NCBI GenBank assembly: GCA_003574895.1
Contig: PJFB01000010.1
Coordinates: 62,001 to 126,000, forward strand
From: Geobacter sp.
GTDB lineage: Bacteria > Desulfobacterota > Desulfuromonadia > Geobacterales > Pseudopelobacteraceae
Length of the DNA: 64,000 nucleotides
Direction of reading: 5' to 3'
The notes beneath the pieces are model-generated. The model saw only the letters and a list, made by a program, of their open reading frames with translations, was not told where the DNA came from and made no database searches. The position numbers and the translations under genes were made by a program. Below, one piece after another: positions 34,477-43,708 of this stretch (the first letter of the stretch is position 1; every line of letters begins with the position of its first letter).

Positions 34477-37275
34477 GTGATATCATTGAAATTATGCCGC
34501 AATACTCTGATCCGGATACTCATCGCACTGGTCATAATTTCATCGCTCCTGGTCTCCACCGGCTTTTGCCAGGAAACAGAAGATTCACAGATATTCATTG
34601 CCGGTTTCAATTCCTACCAACAAAAAGACTATCCTGCCGCCATTGACAAGATGAACGAGGTACTGCAAAAGTATCCCGACACTCCCCTGCGCGATATGGC
34701 CCTTTTCTGGCTTTCCCGAGCGTATTTCAAGAGCGGGAACCAGCAGGAAGCTGCCCGCTACATGTCTCAATTTTCCAAGGAATATCCGGACAATCCTTTG
34801 AAGAACACCGTGGAGGAAGAACTCCTCAATCTGGTGGCGCGTTACGATAAAGGTGAGAAACTGCCGACGGGCACTGCACCTGGCCAGTCAGCCGATAAAC
34901 TGGCAGCGGCGAAGAAAGCAAAGGCCGAAAAGGATCGTTTGGTAAAGGAGGCAGCCGAGAAAGAACGGCTCGCCAGAGAAGATGCTGAAAAGGCTGCGTT
35001 GGCACAGCAACAGGCCGAGCAAGAGCGTGTGGCCAAGGTAAAAGCCGAACAGGAGCGGATTGCTGCCGAGAAGGCCGAGCAGGAACGCCTGGTCCAGGAA
35101 AAGGCGGCGAAGGAAAAGGCTGAACAAGAGCGGATCGCCGCTGAAAAGGCCGAGCAGCAACGTTTGGCCCTGCTCAAGGTCGAAGAAGATCGCAAGGCTT
35201 CCGAGCTTGCCGAACAACAGCGTCTGGCCGCGAACAAGGCCGCAGAGGAACTCAAGCAGGCGTCTAAAAAAATCGAACAGGAACGGGCAATTGCCGAAAA
35301 GGCCGAGCAGGAGCGGATAGCTGCTGAAAAGACTGAGCAGCAGCGCTTGGCCCTGCTTAAGGCAGAAGAAGACAATAAGGCATCAGAGCTTGCCGAACAG
35401 CAGCGCTTGGCCGCCCTGGCCGAAGAAGAACGCAAGCAAGTGGCTGAAAAAGCCAAACAGGACAGAATTGTTGCCGCCCAGGCCGAGCAGAGACGCCTGG
35501 CTCAGGAAAAGGCGGCCCAGCAAAAGGCCGAAGAGGAAAGGATTGCCTCTGAAAAGGCCGAACAGCAGCGCTTGGCTGTCGTGCAGGAAGAGGAACGGCA
35601 GCTTGCCAGAAAACGGGCAGCCGAAGAGCAGGGCCAGGCTGAGAAGAAGGTTCTGCGGGAAAAGGCGATTACCCAATACAAGTCAATTATCGAAAATTAT
35701 CCTGGATCCAAGGCTGCTGCGGTCGCCGCAGCCAAGTTGCAGGAATTGGGCATTGCCGTTGCGCTGCCCGCAGCCAAGGCAATAGTTGCCGAGCAGAAGC
35801 CTGCGGAGCAGCCGGAGAACGCCCAGGTGTTGAGACTTGAGGTGGCGCAGTTCGCAGGTTTTGAGTTCCACCTCCTGGCCAGCCCAAAGACCTTTGAGGT
35901 TGCCCGTCGCATCAGCTTGCCATTCGAGATCACCAACCGTGGCAACGGCAAAGACTCTTTCTATCTGGAATCAGGGTTCCCTGCCGAATTCAACGCCAAC
36001 TTCGCCGCAACGGATGCGCCTGAACAGAATATCAACCAGACCCCGGCGTTGGCGCCCGGTGAGACTTTCAAAGGGGTCGTGAATCTTACGATTCCTGCCT
36101 CCAGTATCGACGGCCTGCGGATCACACACCCCGTCAAGGCCGCCTCCCGTTTCATGAGTGAAGCCACCCAATCCCGCGAAGTAAATATAGTCGCTGCGGC
36201 CCCGCTTCTGCGGGCAGTAGTCAAAACAGACAAGACCCAGCCCCTGCCGGGTGACAAGGTTACCTATCGCATCGCTGTGCTTAACGTTGGCTCCACCGCT
36301 GCCAAGAATGTCTCTCTGCGCCTGAATTTCCCCCCCCAGCTGGAACCGGTCGACTATGCCGCAGCCGGCTTCAAGCAGGAGATGAAGGCAGCCCTGGTAT
36401 ATGACGGCCTGCAGGTCAATTCCGGCGAGAACAAGGAATTTACCGTCACCTTCCAGCTTAAGGACGACTCATTGGCCAACCAGGAGCTGCTTTGCCGTGC
36501 CGAGTTGATCAACAATCAGTTGAACACCAATGCGGCTTTCGTGTCCAATGCCGCCTACGTTCAGACACAACATGGCATTACGGTCCGACCGGTTTCAGAT
36601 AAACTGGTGATTATCCCTGGCCAGACCATTACCGTGCCTTTTGTCGTGACCAACACCGGCAACGTGCGCGAGAAATTCAAGATTGTGTCTGCGATCAATG
36701 GAGCCCAGGATGCGGTCGTTTTCCACGACCTCAACCGGGATGGCATCAGGCAGCCCAACGAACCGGTCATAAACGAGATCGGTCCGCTTGAATCGAAGGA
36801 AGAGGCCGGTATTGCCCTTGAAATGAAAACTCCGCGCAGCGCAACCGACAGCAGCGAGGGGAATGTCCAGGTTTCATTCATCTCGGAAGGCGATGCCGCG
36901 CGTACTGCCACGGCTTCGGCCCTGCTGGTCTACTCAAGGCCTGTGCTGCAAATGGCCATGTCCAGCCGCGACGGCCGGCTCAAGCCGGGCGAGGTTGCCT
37001 CGTTTGACCTCACCATTACGAATTTCGGCACAAATCTGGCCCGTGTTGTGGAACTGCACAGTGCTTGGCCGGAACAGCTCGAACTTGTTGCTGCCGATCC
37101 AGCCGACAGTTCTGTGGCGGATGGAAATATTCTTTGGAAATTCAAAGAACTCGGCGCCGGCGAGAAGCGCACCATCAAGGTGTCATTCAGGGTCAAGCCG
37201 GGCACTGGCGTGGGAACGAATATCCAGGTCAAGAATGTCTTGAAATACGAAGACCAATTGGGGAACAGGTACTGA
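34477..37275 (+). CDS. Exported TPR / coiled-coil / DUF11-like envelope protein
   Basis: 932 residues from a GTG at 34477 (AGAGG 9 bases upstream; signal peptide of about 31 residues ending STGFCQ). Order of regions: TPR-like pair resembling BamD/YbgF (about 35-120), a TolA-like Ala-Glu-Lys-Gln coiled coil of roughly 280 residues, a second short TPR (KAITQYKSIIENYPGSKAA), then about four beta-sandwich repeats of the DUF11/CARDB type up to the C terminus. One repeat contains DLNRDGIRQPNE, an EF-hand-like Ca site as in Sdr proteins. A LysM gene follows after 1 base. It probably spans or organises the periplasm. An in-frame TTG at 34315 was rejected because it lies in a hairpin. Confidence 0.72.
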   Translation: MISLKLCRNTLIRILIALVIISSLLVSTGFCQETEDSQIFIAGFNSYQQKDYPAAIDKMNEVLQKYPDTPLRDMALFWLSRAYFKSGNQQEAARYMSQFSKEYPDNPLKNTVEEELLNLVARYDKGEKLPTGTAPGQSADKLAAAKKAKAEKDRLVKEAAEKERLAREDAEKAALAQQQAEQERVAKVKAEQERIAAEKAEQERLVQEKAAKEKAEQERIAAEKAEQQRLALLKVEEDRKASELAEQQRLAANKAAEELKQASKKIEQERAIAEKAEQERIAAEKTEQQRLALLKAEEDNKASELAEQQRLAALAEEERKQVAEKAKQDRIVAAQAEQRRLAQEKAAQQKAEEERIASEKAEQQRLAVVQEEERQLARKRAAEEQGQAEKKVLREKAITQYKSIIENYPGSKAAAVAAAKLQELGIAVALPAAKAIVAEQKPAEQPENAQVLRLEVAQFAGFEFHLLASPKTFEVARRISLPFEITNRGNGKDSFYLESGFPAEFNANFAATDAPEQNINQTPALAPGETFKGVVNLTIPASSIDGLRITHPVKAASRFMSEATQSREVNIVAAAPLLRAVVKTDKTQPLPGDKVTYRIAVLNVGSTAAKNVSLRLNFPPQLEPVDYAAAGFKQEMKAALVYDGLQVNSGENKEFTVTFQLKDDSLANQELLCRAELINNQLNTNAAFVSNAAYVQTQHGITVRPVSDKLVIIPGQTITVPFVVTNTGNVREKFKIVSAINGAQDAVVFHDLNRDGIRQPNEPVINEIGPLESKEEAGIALEMKTPRSATDSSEGNVQVSFISEGDAARTATASALLVYSRPVLQMAMSSRDGRLKPGEVASFDLTITNFGTNLARVVELHSAWPEQLELVAADPADSSVADGNILWKFKELGAGEKRTIKVSFRVKPGTGVGTNIQVKNVLKYEDQLGNRY
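35140..35505 (+). repeat. Diverged 183-bp tandem duplication inside the coiled-coil gene
   Basis: Two adjacent 61-codon units (35140-35322 and 35323-35505). They start AEKAEQQRLALLK and AEKTEQQRLALLK and share most of the following SELAEQQRLA block. The coil therefore grew by in-frame duplication; shorter AEQERIA-type units surround it. Confidence 0.65.
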
Positions 37276-37276
37276 C

Positions 37277-38119
37277 ATGACACGACGCGCTCGCGAAACA
37301 GTGGTGGCCATGCTGCTTCTCACACTTGCATCACCCGCATGGAGTCAACAGTATTTGATCTACACGCCCAGGATTGTGGCGCCGGATGAGAAGGAACAAC
37401 CAAAAGACGGTGTTCTTGTGCGCGAGGTACCGGTAAAGAAAGGGGATACCTTGTATGGTCTCTCCCGCAAATTCAGTGGTCACGGCTCATACTATTCACA
37501 AATTCTGCTGTTTAACGACATCAAGAATCCCAACCTGATCTATGCCGGCAAGACCTTGAAAGTCCCCGTATCCAAGGATCAGCCGGACGAAGCCGGCGCG
37601 AGTGCTCCGGCCAAGGCTGCAACAACCGAACAGTCCGGCGATGGCGGTGCAAAAGCTGCTGAAACCAACAGCCAAAAAGCGACCACGCAGCGCAAAGATG
37701 CGGCAAAACCACTCACGGAACTCTCTCTCAGTGATTTGAAACAGCTTGAACATGGCAAACACAAGAAAAAATCAGCCAGGAAAAAGGCGTCGGCGCATGC
37801 ATCGAAACGTAAGGCAAGCAGCGCTAGGGCAAGGGCCGTTGCCAAGCAACCCGATGTAATTGTTGCGGGAAAAAGGTCAGGCGAGGAAGAACAGCAGAGT
37901 TCGCAAGCAGTTGATAAAACGGAATCACAACCGGTTGTCGCAAAAACAGATACAGATCAGAAGCTTTTTGAAAAGGCGGTCAGGGCTTATAAGCAGGATG
38001 ATTGTCGTTCCGCGTTGGACCTGTTCGACCGCTTTCTGGCAGAAAATCCCTCTTCCCCAATGGCTGCCGATGCCAGCCTCTACAAGGCCGATTGCTATTT
38101 GAAGTTGTCCAGCCAGTGA
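37277..38119 (+). CDS. LysM-domain exported protein with C-terminal TPR
   Basis: 280 residues. Signal peptide at about 1-23 (ending PAWSQQ), one LysM peptidoglycan-binding domain at about 50-97 (VKKGDTLYGLSRKF ... LIYAGKTLKVP), a lysine/alanine-rich basic linker (about 105-215) and a C-terminal TPR unit (about 228-275; SALDLFDRFLAENPSSP). The layout resembles FimV-like and YgaU-like cell wall proteins. It starts 1 base after the 932-residue coiled-coil gene, so the two are surely co-expressed and may form one wall-anchored assembly. Confidence 0.8.
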   Translation: MTRRARETVVAMLLLTLASPAWSQQYLIYTPRIVAPDEKEQPKDGVLVREVPVKKGDTLYGLSRKFSGHGSYYSQILLFNDIKNPNLIYAGKTLKVPVSKDQPDEAGASAPAKAATTEQSGDGGAKAAETNSQKATTQRKDAAKPLTELSLSDLKQLEHGKHKKKSARKKASAHASKRKASSARARAVAKQPDVIVAGKRSGEEEQQSSQAVDKTESQPVVAKTDTDQKLFEKAVRAYKQDDCRSALDLFDRFLAENPSSPMAADASLYKADCYLKLSSQ

Positions 38120-38122
38120 TAT

Positions 38123-38141
38123 CCGGCGCAACAATTGCCGG
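38123..38141. terminator. Short hairpin between convergent genes
   Basis: CCGGC, 9-base loop, GCCGG, lying 3 bases after the LysM gene stop and before the stop of the convergent gene. There is only a weak T-run, so terminator activity is uncertain. Confidence 0.35.
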
Positions 38142-38161
38142 ACGCCGACTTTAAATTCGAA

Positions 38162-39598
38162 TCATTTCCAGGTCATTACAAAGGCCCGCAACTTGCCTGT
38201 CTGGCCATCCCGATAATATACAACATTCAAATGTTCATCCACATGGCCCCGCTGAATTTCGTATCCTTCTTTCTTCTCCGATGACTCCATAACAAAGGCC
38301 GGTTTTTTACTTACCTGCCGCAGAGCCGCTTTCATGAAGGATTCAGGAACACCGTCACCACCCCGGTCGATGACCTGGATTGCCTTGATGGAGTTGCCTT
38401 CCCGGTAGACCTTGAACTCGGTAACTCGCCCCTTGAAGCGTTCCCAGCCTGGATTCGCCTTGTTGTACGACTTGTCGAGCGCGTATCTGGGAATGAAGTC
38501 GGGCAAATCCGCGGGCCGGATACCGGTTGCAGTGCCTTTTGCCTGCCCTTTTGGGCCACGGTTTTCCGCGATTGCCGAGAGTACCGCATTATCACTCAAC
38601 TGGGCCTCAGGTGTCGAGGTGGGGGGAGGATTGTTTTTTACAGCAGTTGCTGTCTGCGGAGTAACTGGTTTGCTGGTCCCTACGGCAACGGTTTGAGGAA
38701 CGGTCGCATTCCGTGCGACGGGAAGCGTTGGATCAACGACTGCTGTTTTTGCTGAGAGGTCAACCGGTTTGGGCTTTGAACTCCTGTCCTGCATGATGGT
38801 GACTGCAACCGCAGCAACCAGTACCGGGGCGAACCACAACAGAAAAGTAGTCCTTTTGGAGCGTACTTTTGTCGAGTCAATGGTTTCGATCTTCTCCTGG
38901 TTCCAGTTATGGATGTTTGCTTCCGATGAATCCACGTCATGTTCTGGCGGTTGCATGCTACTGACCGCGCTGTCGAAGGAGCTGGTAAACTCGGAGTAGA
39001 CCGAGACCCGTGAACGGGGGGAATAAGTTATCCCCTGCTCTTCCAGTGAAGGCTCGCTACTTTCGGGCAGGTGCTGCAAAACAAGTGCAGAGGTAGGCTC
39101 GGGCTGCGATGACGGGCCGTCACAGGACCCTTGAATCTTGTCCGTAACCGTTGATTCGACCGGTTCCACCGGTGGCTGGGGCTGTGGCTGGGCACTTTCC
39201 GGTATTGCCGCTGGCTGGGAGGCCTTTTTTACCTTGGTGGTGAGCTCGGAAATCAGATCCTTTATTGCAGCCAACATGGCGCTGTCTTCCAAGGTGGTGT
39301 CCAACTGGCCCTGATAATGCTTGAGTGACTCTTGGCTGACCTGATTGGGAGGGGTGAGCAGCACAAAACGGGTGCGTTTTCTGCCAAGTTGCTTTTTTAG
39401 ATGCATCAGCAGGATATCGGCAGAGAGGCCGGATAGATGCGTCTGGACAAAGACGATGGCCGGCTTTTCCGCGGCAAGCTCTTCGGCGCCTTTTTCCAAG
39501 CTGTTGGCAATTCGGAGTTGGGTACTCTTTTCATCCGATAAATGTGAGAATATTTTCCGCAGACGTGGCACGTCGGTTATCAATAACAGATTGAGCAC
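38162..39598 (-). CDS. Membrane protein with pseudo-receiver domain
   Basis: 478 residues. The N-terminal 115 residues have a receiver-like alternating pattern (LNLLLITDV, PAIVFVQTHLSG, RFVLLTPP), but the phospho-acceptor position is Q52 and the usual acidic pair and lysine are missing. A proline/serine/glutamine-rich linker (about 125-245) leads to one membrane helix (about 251-269) and then a periplasmic part whose last 100 residues form a compact domain (ERFKGRVTEFKVYREG onward). So a cytoplasmic pseudo-receiver appears tied to a periplasmic domain. The family is not recognised. It converges on the coiled-coil/LysM pair. Confidence 0.65.
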   Translation of the reverse strand: MLNLLLITDVPRLRKIFSHLSDEKSTQLRIANSLEKGAEELAAEKPAIVFVQTHLSGLSADILLMHLKKQLGRKRTRFVLLTPPNQVSQESLKHYQGQLDTTLEDSAMLAAIKDLISELTTKVKKASQPAAIPESAQPQPQPPVEPVESTVTDKIQGSCDGPSSQPEPTSALVLQHLPESSEPSLEEQGITYSPRSRVSVYSEFTSSFDSAVSSMQPPEHDVDSSEANIHNWNQEKIETIDSTKVRSKRTTFLLWFAPVLVAAVAVTIMQDRSSKPKPVDLSAKTAVVDPTLPVARNATVPQTVAVGTSKPVTPQTATAVKNNPPPTSTPEAQLSDNAVLSAIAENRGPKGQAKGTATGIRPADLPDFIPRYALDKSYNKANPGWERFKGRVTEFKVYREGNSIKAIQVIDRGGDGVPESFMKAALRQVSKKPAFVMESSEKKEGYEIQRGHVDEHLNVVYYRDGQTGKLRAFVMTWK

Positions 39599-39754
39599 TG
39601 CGTTTCCTCCCTAATGAAACAAATATTGTACGGCATGGGCAAACAGTTATCAACTGGATAATTGTCAAAAGCGGTGTAAATCTGCCTTGCGCTCCATGGG
39701 GGTTATCATGTATCGTAAATCACTCGCAACATGCCAGACTTTAAGGGAGAATAA

Positions 39755-41134
39755 ATGCCGGATCTGCATTATGTCGATGAACTCAGGTCTATTGTCGGGG
39801 CCGATAATATTACTACAGAGAAGCAGGAGTTGCTTTGTTATTCCTATGACGCAACCCAAATGGAGTTCCTGCCCATTGCCGTTGTTCATCCAGCCAACGC
39901 TGAAGAGGTGGCTGCTGTTCTCAAGCTTGCCAACAGGGAGAAATTTCCTGTCTTTCCGCGTGGGGCCGGCAGCGGTTTTTCCGGCGGCGCCCTGCCGAAA
40001 GCGGGCGGTATCGTATTGGTTACCACCCGTTTGAACCGCATATTGTGCATCGACACCGAAAACCTGATTGCCGAGGTAGAGCCTGGGGTCGTTACCGAAC
40101 AGTTCCAGCAGGAGGTGGAGAAACTAGGGCTTTTTTACCCGCCTGATCCGGCCTCACTCAAATTCTCCACACTCGGCGGCAACGTGGCTGAAAATGCCGG
40201 TGGGCCTCGGGCCGTTAAATACGGCTGCACCAAGGATTTCGTCATGGGGTTGGAGGTGGTGCTTCCCGGCGGCGAAATCATCCGTACCGGCGGCGAAACC
40301 TACAAAGGAGTGGTCGGGTACGATCTGACCAAGCTTCTGTGCGGCAGCGAAGGTACCCTGGGGGTCATCACCAAGATCATCTTCAAGCTGCTTCCCTATC
40401 CGGATGCAAAGAAAACCATGCTCACCATCTTCGATTCGATCGATGGTGCAGCCAAGTCAGTCTCGGCCATCATAAAGTCCAAGATCATCCCGACAACTCT
40501 CGAATTCATGGATTACGCGACCCTGCAATGCGTGGAGCGCCGCTTCAACCTTGGCATCCCGCCGGAAGGGCGTGCAGTGCTGCTGATAGAGGTGGACGGC
40601 GACCGCGATTTGATCGAGAAGCAGGCCCAACAGATTCACGACATCATCAAGCCGCTGGGGCTGGTGCAGTTCCGTGCCGCCAAGGATAATGCCGAATCAG
40701 AGCAGCTCTGGAAGGTCCGTCGTCTCGTATCGCCCTCATTGCGGGATGTGAACCCCGATAAATACAACGAAGACATTGTCGTCCCGCGCAGCAAGGTCCC
40801 CGATGTCATCCGCCGCATAGAAACCATCCAACAACGATTCGACATCCCGATCGTCAACTTCGGTCATGCCGGTGACGGCAACATCCATGTCAACGTGATG
40901 ATCGACAAAGCGTTGCCCGGAATGGAAGAAAAGGCCCATGAAGCTATCCGTGAGGTGTTTCGGGCGGCTCTTGATCTGGGTGGTACCATGTCGGGCGAAC
41001 ATGGCGTCGGGCTGTCAAAGGCTCCTTACATCGAGCTGGAATTGACCCCGTCCCAGATTGCCGCCATGAAGGCCATCAAACAGGCCCTGGATCCCAACAA
41101 CATTCTCAATCCAGGGAAGATCTTTCCGTGGTGA
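39755..41134 (+). CDS. glcD: FAD-linked oxidase, glycolate/D-lactate dehydrogenase GlcD type
   Basis: 459 residues. N-terminal FAD_binding_4 domain (about 40-180; VFPRGAGSGFSGGALPKAGGIVL in two blocks, PPDPASLKFSTLGGNVAENAGGPRAVKYG) and C-terminal FAD-oxidase domain with GHAGDGNIHVNVM and GEHGVGLSKAPYIELE. It would oxidise a 2-hydroxy acid such as D-lactate or glycolate. GGGAGA lies before the ATG. A GlcF-type iron-sulfur partner is usually adjacent but is absent here; the next genes are a small membrane protein and maf. Confidence 0.93.
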   Translation: MPDLHYVDELRSIVGADNITTEKQELLCYSYDATQMEFLPIAVVHPANAEEVAAVLKLANREKFPVFPRGAGSGFSGGALPKAGGIVLVTTRLNRILCIDTENLIAEVEPGVVTEQFQQEVEKLGLFYPPDPASLKFSTLGGNVAENAGGPRAVKYGCTKDFVMGLEVVLPGGEIIRTGGETYKGVVGYDLTKLLCGSEGTLGVITKIIFKLLPYPDAKKTMLTIFDSIDGAAKSVSAIIKSKIIPTTLEFMDYATLQCVERRFNLGIPPEGRAVLLIEVDGDRDLIEKQAQQIHDIIKPLGLVQFRAAKDNAESEQLWKVRRLVSPSLRDVNPDKYNEDIVVPRSKVPDVIRRIETIQQRFDIPIVNFGHAGDGNIHVNVMIDKALPGMEEKAHEAIREVFRAALDLGGTMSGEHGVGLSKAPYIELELTPSQIAAMKAIKQALDPNNILNPGKIFPW

Positions 41135-41185
41135 TGCAGCGACAATCCCGCCCAACCTGTTAAACTGTCGATTAGGTTTTCTCGT

Positions 41186-41395
41186 ATGGATAGAGACAAA
41201 CAGCGCCAGGAAATATCGCTCATCGGAAGAATCCTGTCGATGGAAGGGCTGGTTTTTCTGATGGGGTTCGTTTCGCTCATCCACGGTCTCGTTAGGGGCG
41301 AGTGGGTGAGCCTTTGTTTGGGGATACTGATTCTGTGCGGCATGTATCTCGTATTCAAGCGCCAATCTGCCGATATTTTGCGGAAAAGGAAGTAA
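41186..41395 (+). CDS. Small membrane protein of 69 residues
   Basis: 69 residues with two hydrophobic helices (about 19-37 and 41-57) flanked by charged ends (MDRDKQRQE and KRQSADILRKRK), so an inner-membrane hairpin is likely. It starts 51 bases after glcD and its stop is one base before maf. I do not recognise the family. The ribosome binding site is weak. The close fit with maf supports a real gene. Confidence 0.6.
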   Translation: MDRDKQRQEISLIGRILSMEGLVFLMGFVSLIHGLVRGEWVSLCLGILILCGMYLVFKRQSADILRKRK

Positions 41396-41396
41396 A

Positions 41397-41978
41397 ATGA
41401 CCAACAGCAGGGAGATAGTACTGGCCTCGGCTTCGCCGCGTCGTACCGAATTGATGGCACTTGCAGGCATCGAGTTCACCGTTGTGCCCGCTGACATCCC
41501 TGAGGATGCCTTGCCGGGAGAGCTGCCGGTGGAGCATGTCATGCGCCTGTCCCGTGAAAAGGCGCAAGCTGTGGCTGCCAAGTCGTCCGGTCGTTTTTTT
41601 ATCGGCGCCGATACCGTGGTGGTTTTGAATGGCGAAATCATGGGCAAGCCCATTGACGAGGCCGAGGCCTACACCATGTTGTCGAAGCTGTCCGGCTGCA
41701 CCCATGACGTTATTACCGGCTTCACCGTGTTTGACCAGGAAAGCGGGGTTTGCCTGAGCCGCAGCGTGCAGACCGAAGTGATCTTCAGGACATTGGGCGA
41801 GCAGGAGATCAGGAGTTACATCGCCAGCGGCTGCCCCATGGACAAGGCCGGTGCCTACGCCATTCAGGGCGGGGCGGCCCATTTTGTCCGCTCTATCTGC
41901 GGTTCTTACACCAATGTCATCGGTTTGCCACTGGCGGAACTCTTCGAACTTATGCAAACCATGCAGATCCTCTCATAA
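41397..41978 (+). CDS. maf: Maf-like nucleotide pyrophosphatase
   Basis: A 193-residue Maf/YhdE-type enzyme that hydrolyses dTTP, UTP or modified nucleotides and is linked to septum control. Blocks: [17 protein letters not shown], the [10 protein letters not shown] motif with catalytic Asp, and [19 protein letters not shown] lies before the ATG, which is 2 bases after the previous stop. Length is typical. Confidence 0.95.
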   Translation: MTNSREIVLASASPRRTELMALAGIEFTVVPADIPEDALPGELPVEHVMRLSREKAQAVAAKSSGRFFIGADTVVVLNGEIMGKPIDEAEAYTMLSKLSGCTHDVITGFTVFDQESGVCLSRSVQTEVIFRTLGEQEIRSYIASGCPMDKAGAYAIQGGAAHFVRSICGSYTNVIGLPLAELFELMQTMQILS

Positions 41979-41998
41979 CTAAAAAAGGAGTCTTTAAG

Positions 41999-43642
41999 AT
42001 GCAATTCAAGAGATACAGGCATTGGCGCATTCAGAACAAGATCGTCTTCATATCGGTTGTAAGCGTGTCCGTTATGGTGGCCGGGCTCTTCTTTTATCTT
42101 CTGCCGATGCTTGAAGGCAAGATAATGAAGGAAAAAGAGGATGCCACCCGACATGTTGTCGAGCTGGCCATGGGGATCGTGGAGAATGAGGATGCCCAGG
42201 CTAAGGCGGGCAAGATATCTCTCGATGCCGCCAAACAATTGGCCGCTGAACAGATCAGTAAGCTCCGCTACGAGAAAAAGGAGTATCTGTGGATTAACGA
42301 TTTGCACCCTACCATGATCATGCATCCGATCAAACCGGAGCTCAACGGCAAGGACCTGACGGAGAACAAGGATCCGCACGGAAAGCACCTGTTCGTGGAG
42401 TTCGCCAAGGTCGCCAAGGAAAAAGGCGAGGGTTTTGTTGATTACATGTGGCCAAAACCGGGCGAGCAGGAACCAATGCCAAAGCTTTCCTTTGTCAAGC
42501 TTTATGCACCATGGGGATGGATCCTGGGAAGCGGCATCTACGTGGATGACGTGCAGAAGGACATCAGCGCCGTGAAATGGATGTTCCTGGGGCTGAGCCT
42601 TTTTGTCGCTCTCTTCAGCCTGATAGTGGCCTATTCCGTCAGCCGCGGTATTACCAAAACCCTGGGTTACGTTTCCAGCAACCTGGAAGAGATGGCCAGC
42701 GGCGGTGGTGATCTTACAAGGCGCCTGCAACACGACCGCAATGATGAGACCGGTGAATTGGCGGTTTCCTTCAACCGGTTTCTCGACAATCTGAAAGAGA
42801 TCGTTGTCAAGATCACCCAGAACTCTCTGGAAGTATCCACGGCCGCCAGCCAGTTGAACAGCACGGCTGCCCAGATTGCGGCAGGTACCGAAAAGGTTAG
42901 CGTACAATCGGTTTCCATCGCCACTGCCGGCGAGGAGATGGCTGCCACGTCGTCAGAAATTGCCCAGAACTGTGTCAGGGCAGCGGATATCTCCAACCGG
43001 ACAGGTATAACCGCCAAAAATGGTGCGGAAGTCGTAAATCACGCTGTCGAGAGCATTCAACGCATTGCTGCCAGGGTGCAGGAAAGCGCCTTGACGGTGG
43101 GGTCGCTCGGTACACGATCGGAACAGATCGGCCAGATCATCGGCACAATCGAGGATATTGCCGATCAAACCAACCTGTTGGCGCTCAACGCGGCTATCGA
43201 AGCGGCCCGGGCCGGCGAGCAGGGCCGCGGTTTTGCCGTCGTGGCCGACGAAGTGCGGGCCTTGGCCGAGCGTACCACCAAGGCCACGAAAGAGATCGGC
43301 GGCATGATCAAGACCATCCAGCAGGAGACCCATTCAGCCGTCGCCGCCATGGAGGAAGGGGTCAAAGAGGTTGAGCGTGGCACCGAAGATGCGGCCCGTT
43401 CCGGCCAAGCGCTCCAGGATATTCTTGAGCAGGTCGGCGAGGTCACCAGCCAGATCAATCAGATCGCGACCGCGGCTGAAGAGCAGACCGCCACCACCCA
43501 CGAAATCAGCAGAAACATGCACGAAATCACGGATACCGTTCAGCAGACGTCCAGCAGTTCGACAGAGACGGCATCGGCAGCCAGCCAACTGGCCAGGATG
43601 GCCGAGGAACTGAAGCAGATTGTGGCACAGTTCAGGATGTAA
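41999..43642 (+). CDS. Methyl-accepting chemotaxis protein with single Cache domain
   Basis: 547 residues. First membrane helix about 16-38, a periplasmic sCache_2-type sensor domain (about 45-190; [19 protein letters not shown] in parts, [13 protein letters not shown]), second helix about 200-220, HAMP domain (about 222-275) and the cytoplasmic signalling hairpin with [20 protein letters not shown] at its tip. sCache_2 receptors often bind small organic acids. AAAGGAG (41984-41990) precedes the ATG. A hairpin follows the stop. It follows maf by 20 bases. Confidence 0.94.
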   Translation: MQFKRYRHWRIQNKIVFISVVSVSVMVAGLFFYLLPMLEGKIMKEKEDATRHVVELAMGIVENEDAQAKAGKISLDAAKQLAAEQISKLRYEKKEYLWINDLHPTMIMHPIKPELNGKDLTENKDPHGKHLFVEFAKVAKEKGEGFVDYMWPKPGEQEPMPKLSFVKLYAPWGWILGSGIYVDDVQKDISAVKWMFLGLSLFVALFSLIVAYSVSRGITKTLGYVSSNLEEMASGGGDLTRRLQHDRNDETGELAVSFNRFLDNLKEIVVKITQNSLEVSTAASQLNSTAAQIAAGTEKVSVQSVSIATAGEEMAATSSEIAQNCVRAADISNRTGITAKNGAEVVNHAVESIQRIAARVQESALTVGSLGTRSEQIGQIIGTIEDIADQTNLLALNAAIEAARAGEQGRGFAVVADEVRALAERTTKATKEIGGMIKTIQQETHSAVAAMEEGVKEVERGTEDAARSGQALQDILEQVGEVTSQINQIATAAEEQTATTHEISRNMHEITDTVQQTSSSSTETASAASQLARMAEELKQIVAQFRM

Positions 43643-43648
43643 CACCAA

Positions 43649-43690
43649 CCAACAAGCCTTCGCGGCATCAAATACTCGGAGGCTTGTTGG
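43649..43690. terminator. Hairpin after the chemoreceptor gene
   Basis: CCAACAAGCCT (43649-43659) pairs perfectly with AGGCTTGTTGG (43680-43690) over a 20-base loop. There is no T-run on the plus strand, so it may be a weak terminator or a stabilising hairpin before yggS. Confidence 0.45.
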
Positions 43691-43708
43691 CGACAACGCA
43701 GGCTAACC

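Noticed and set aside
34842-35456. 204-residue Ser/Cys-rich minus-strand frame opposite the coiled-coil gene
   Set aside because: It mirrors the Glu/Lys/Ala repeats of the plus strand; the repetitive look is inherited and there is no ribosome binding site or partner.
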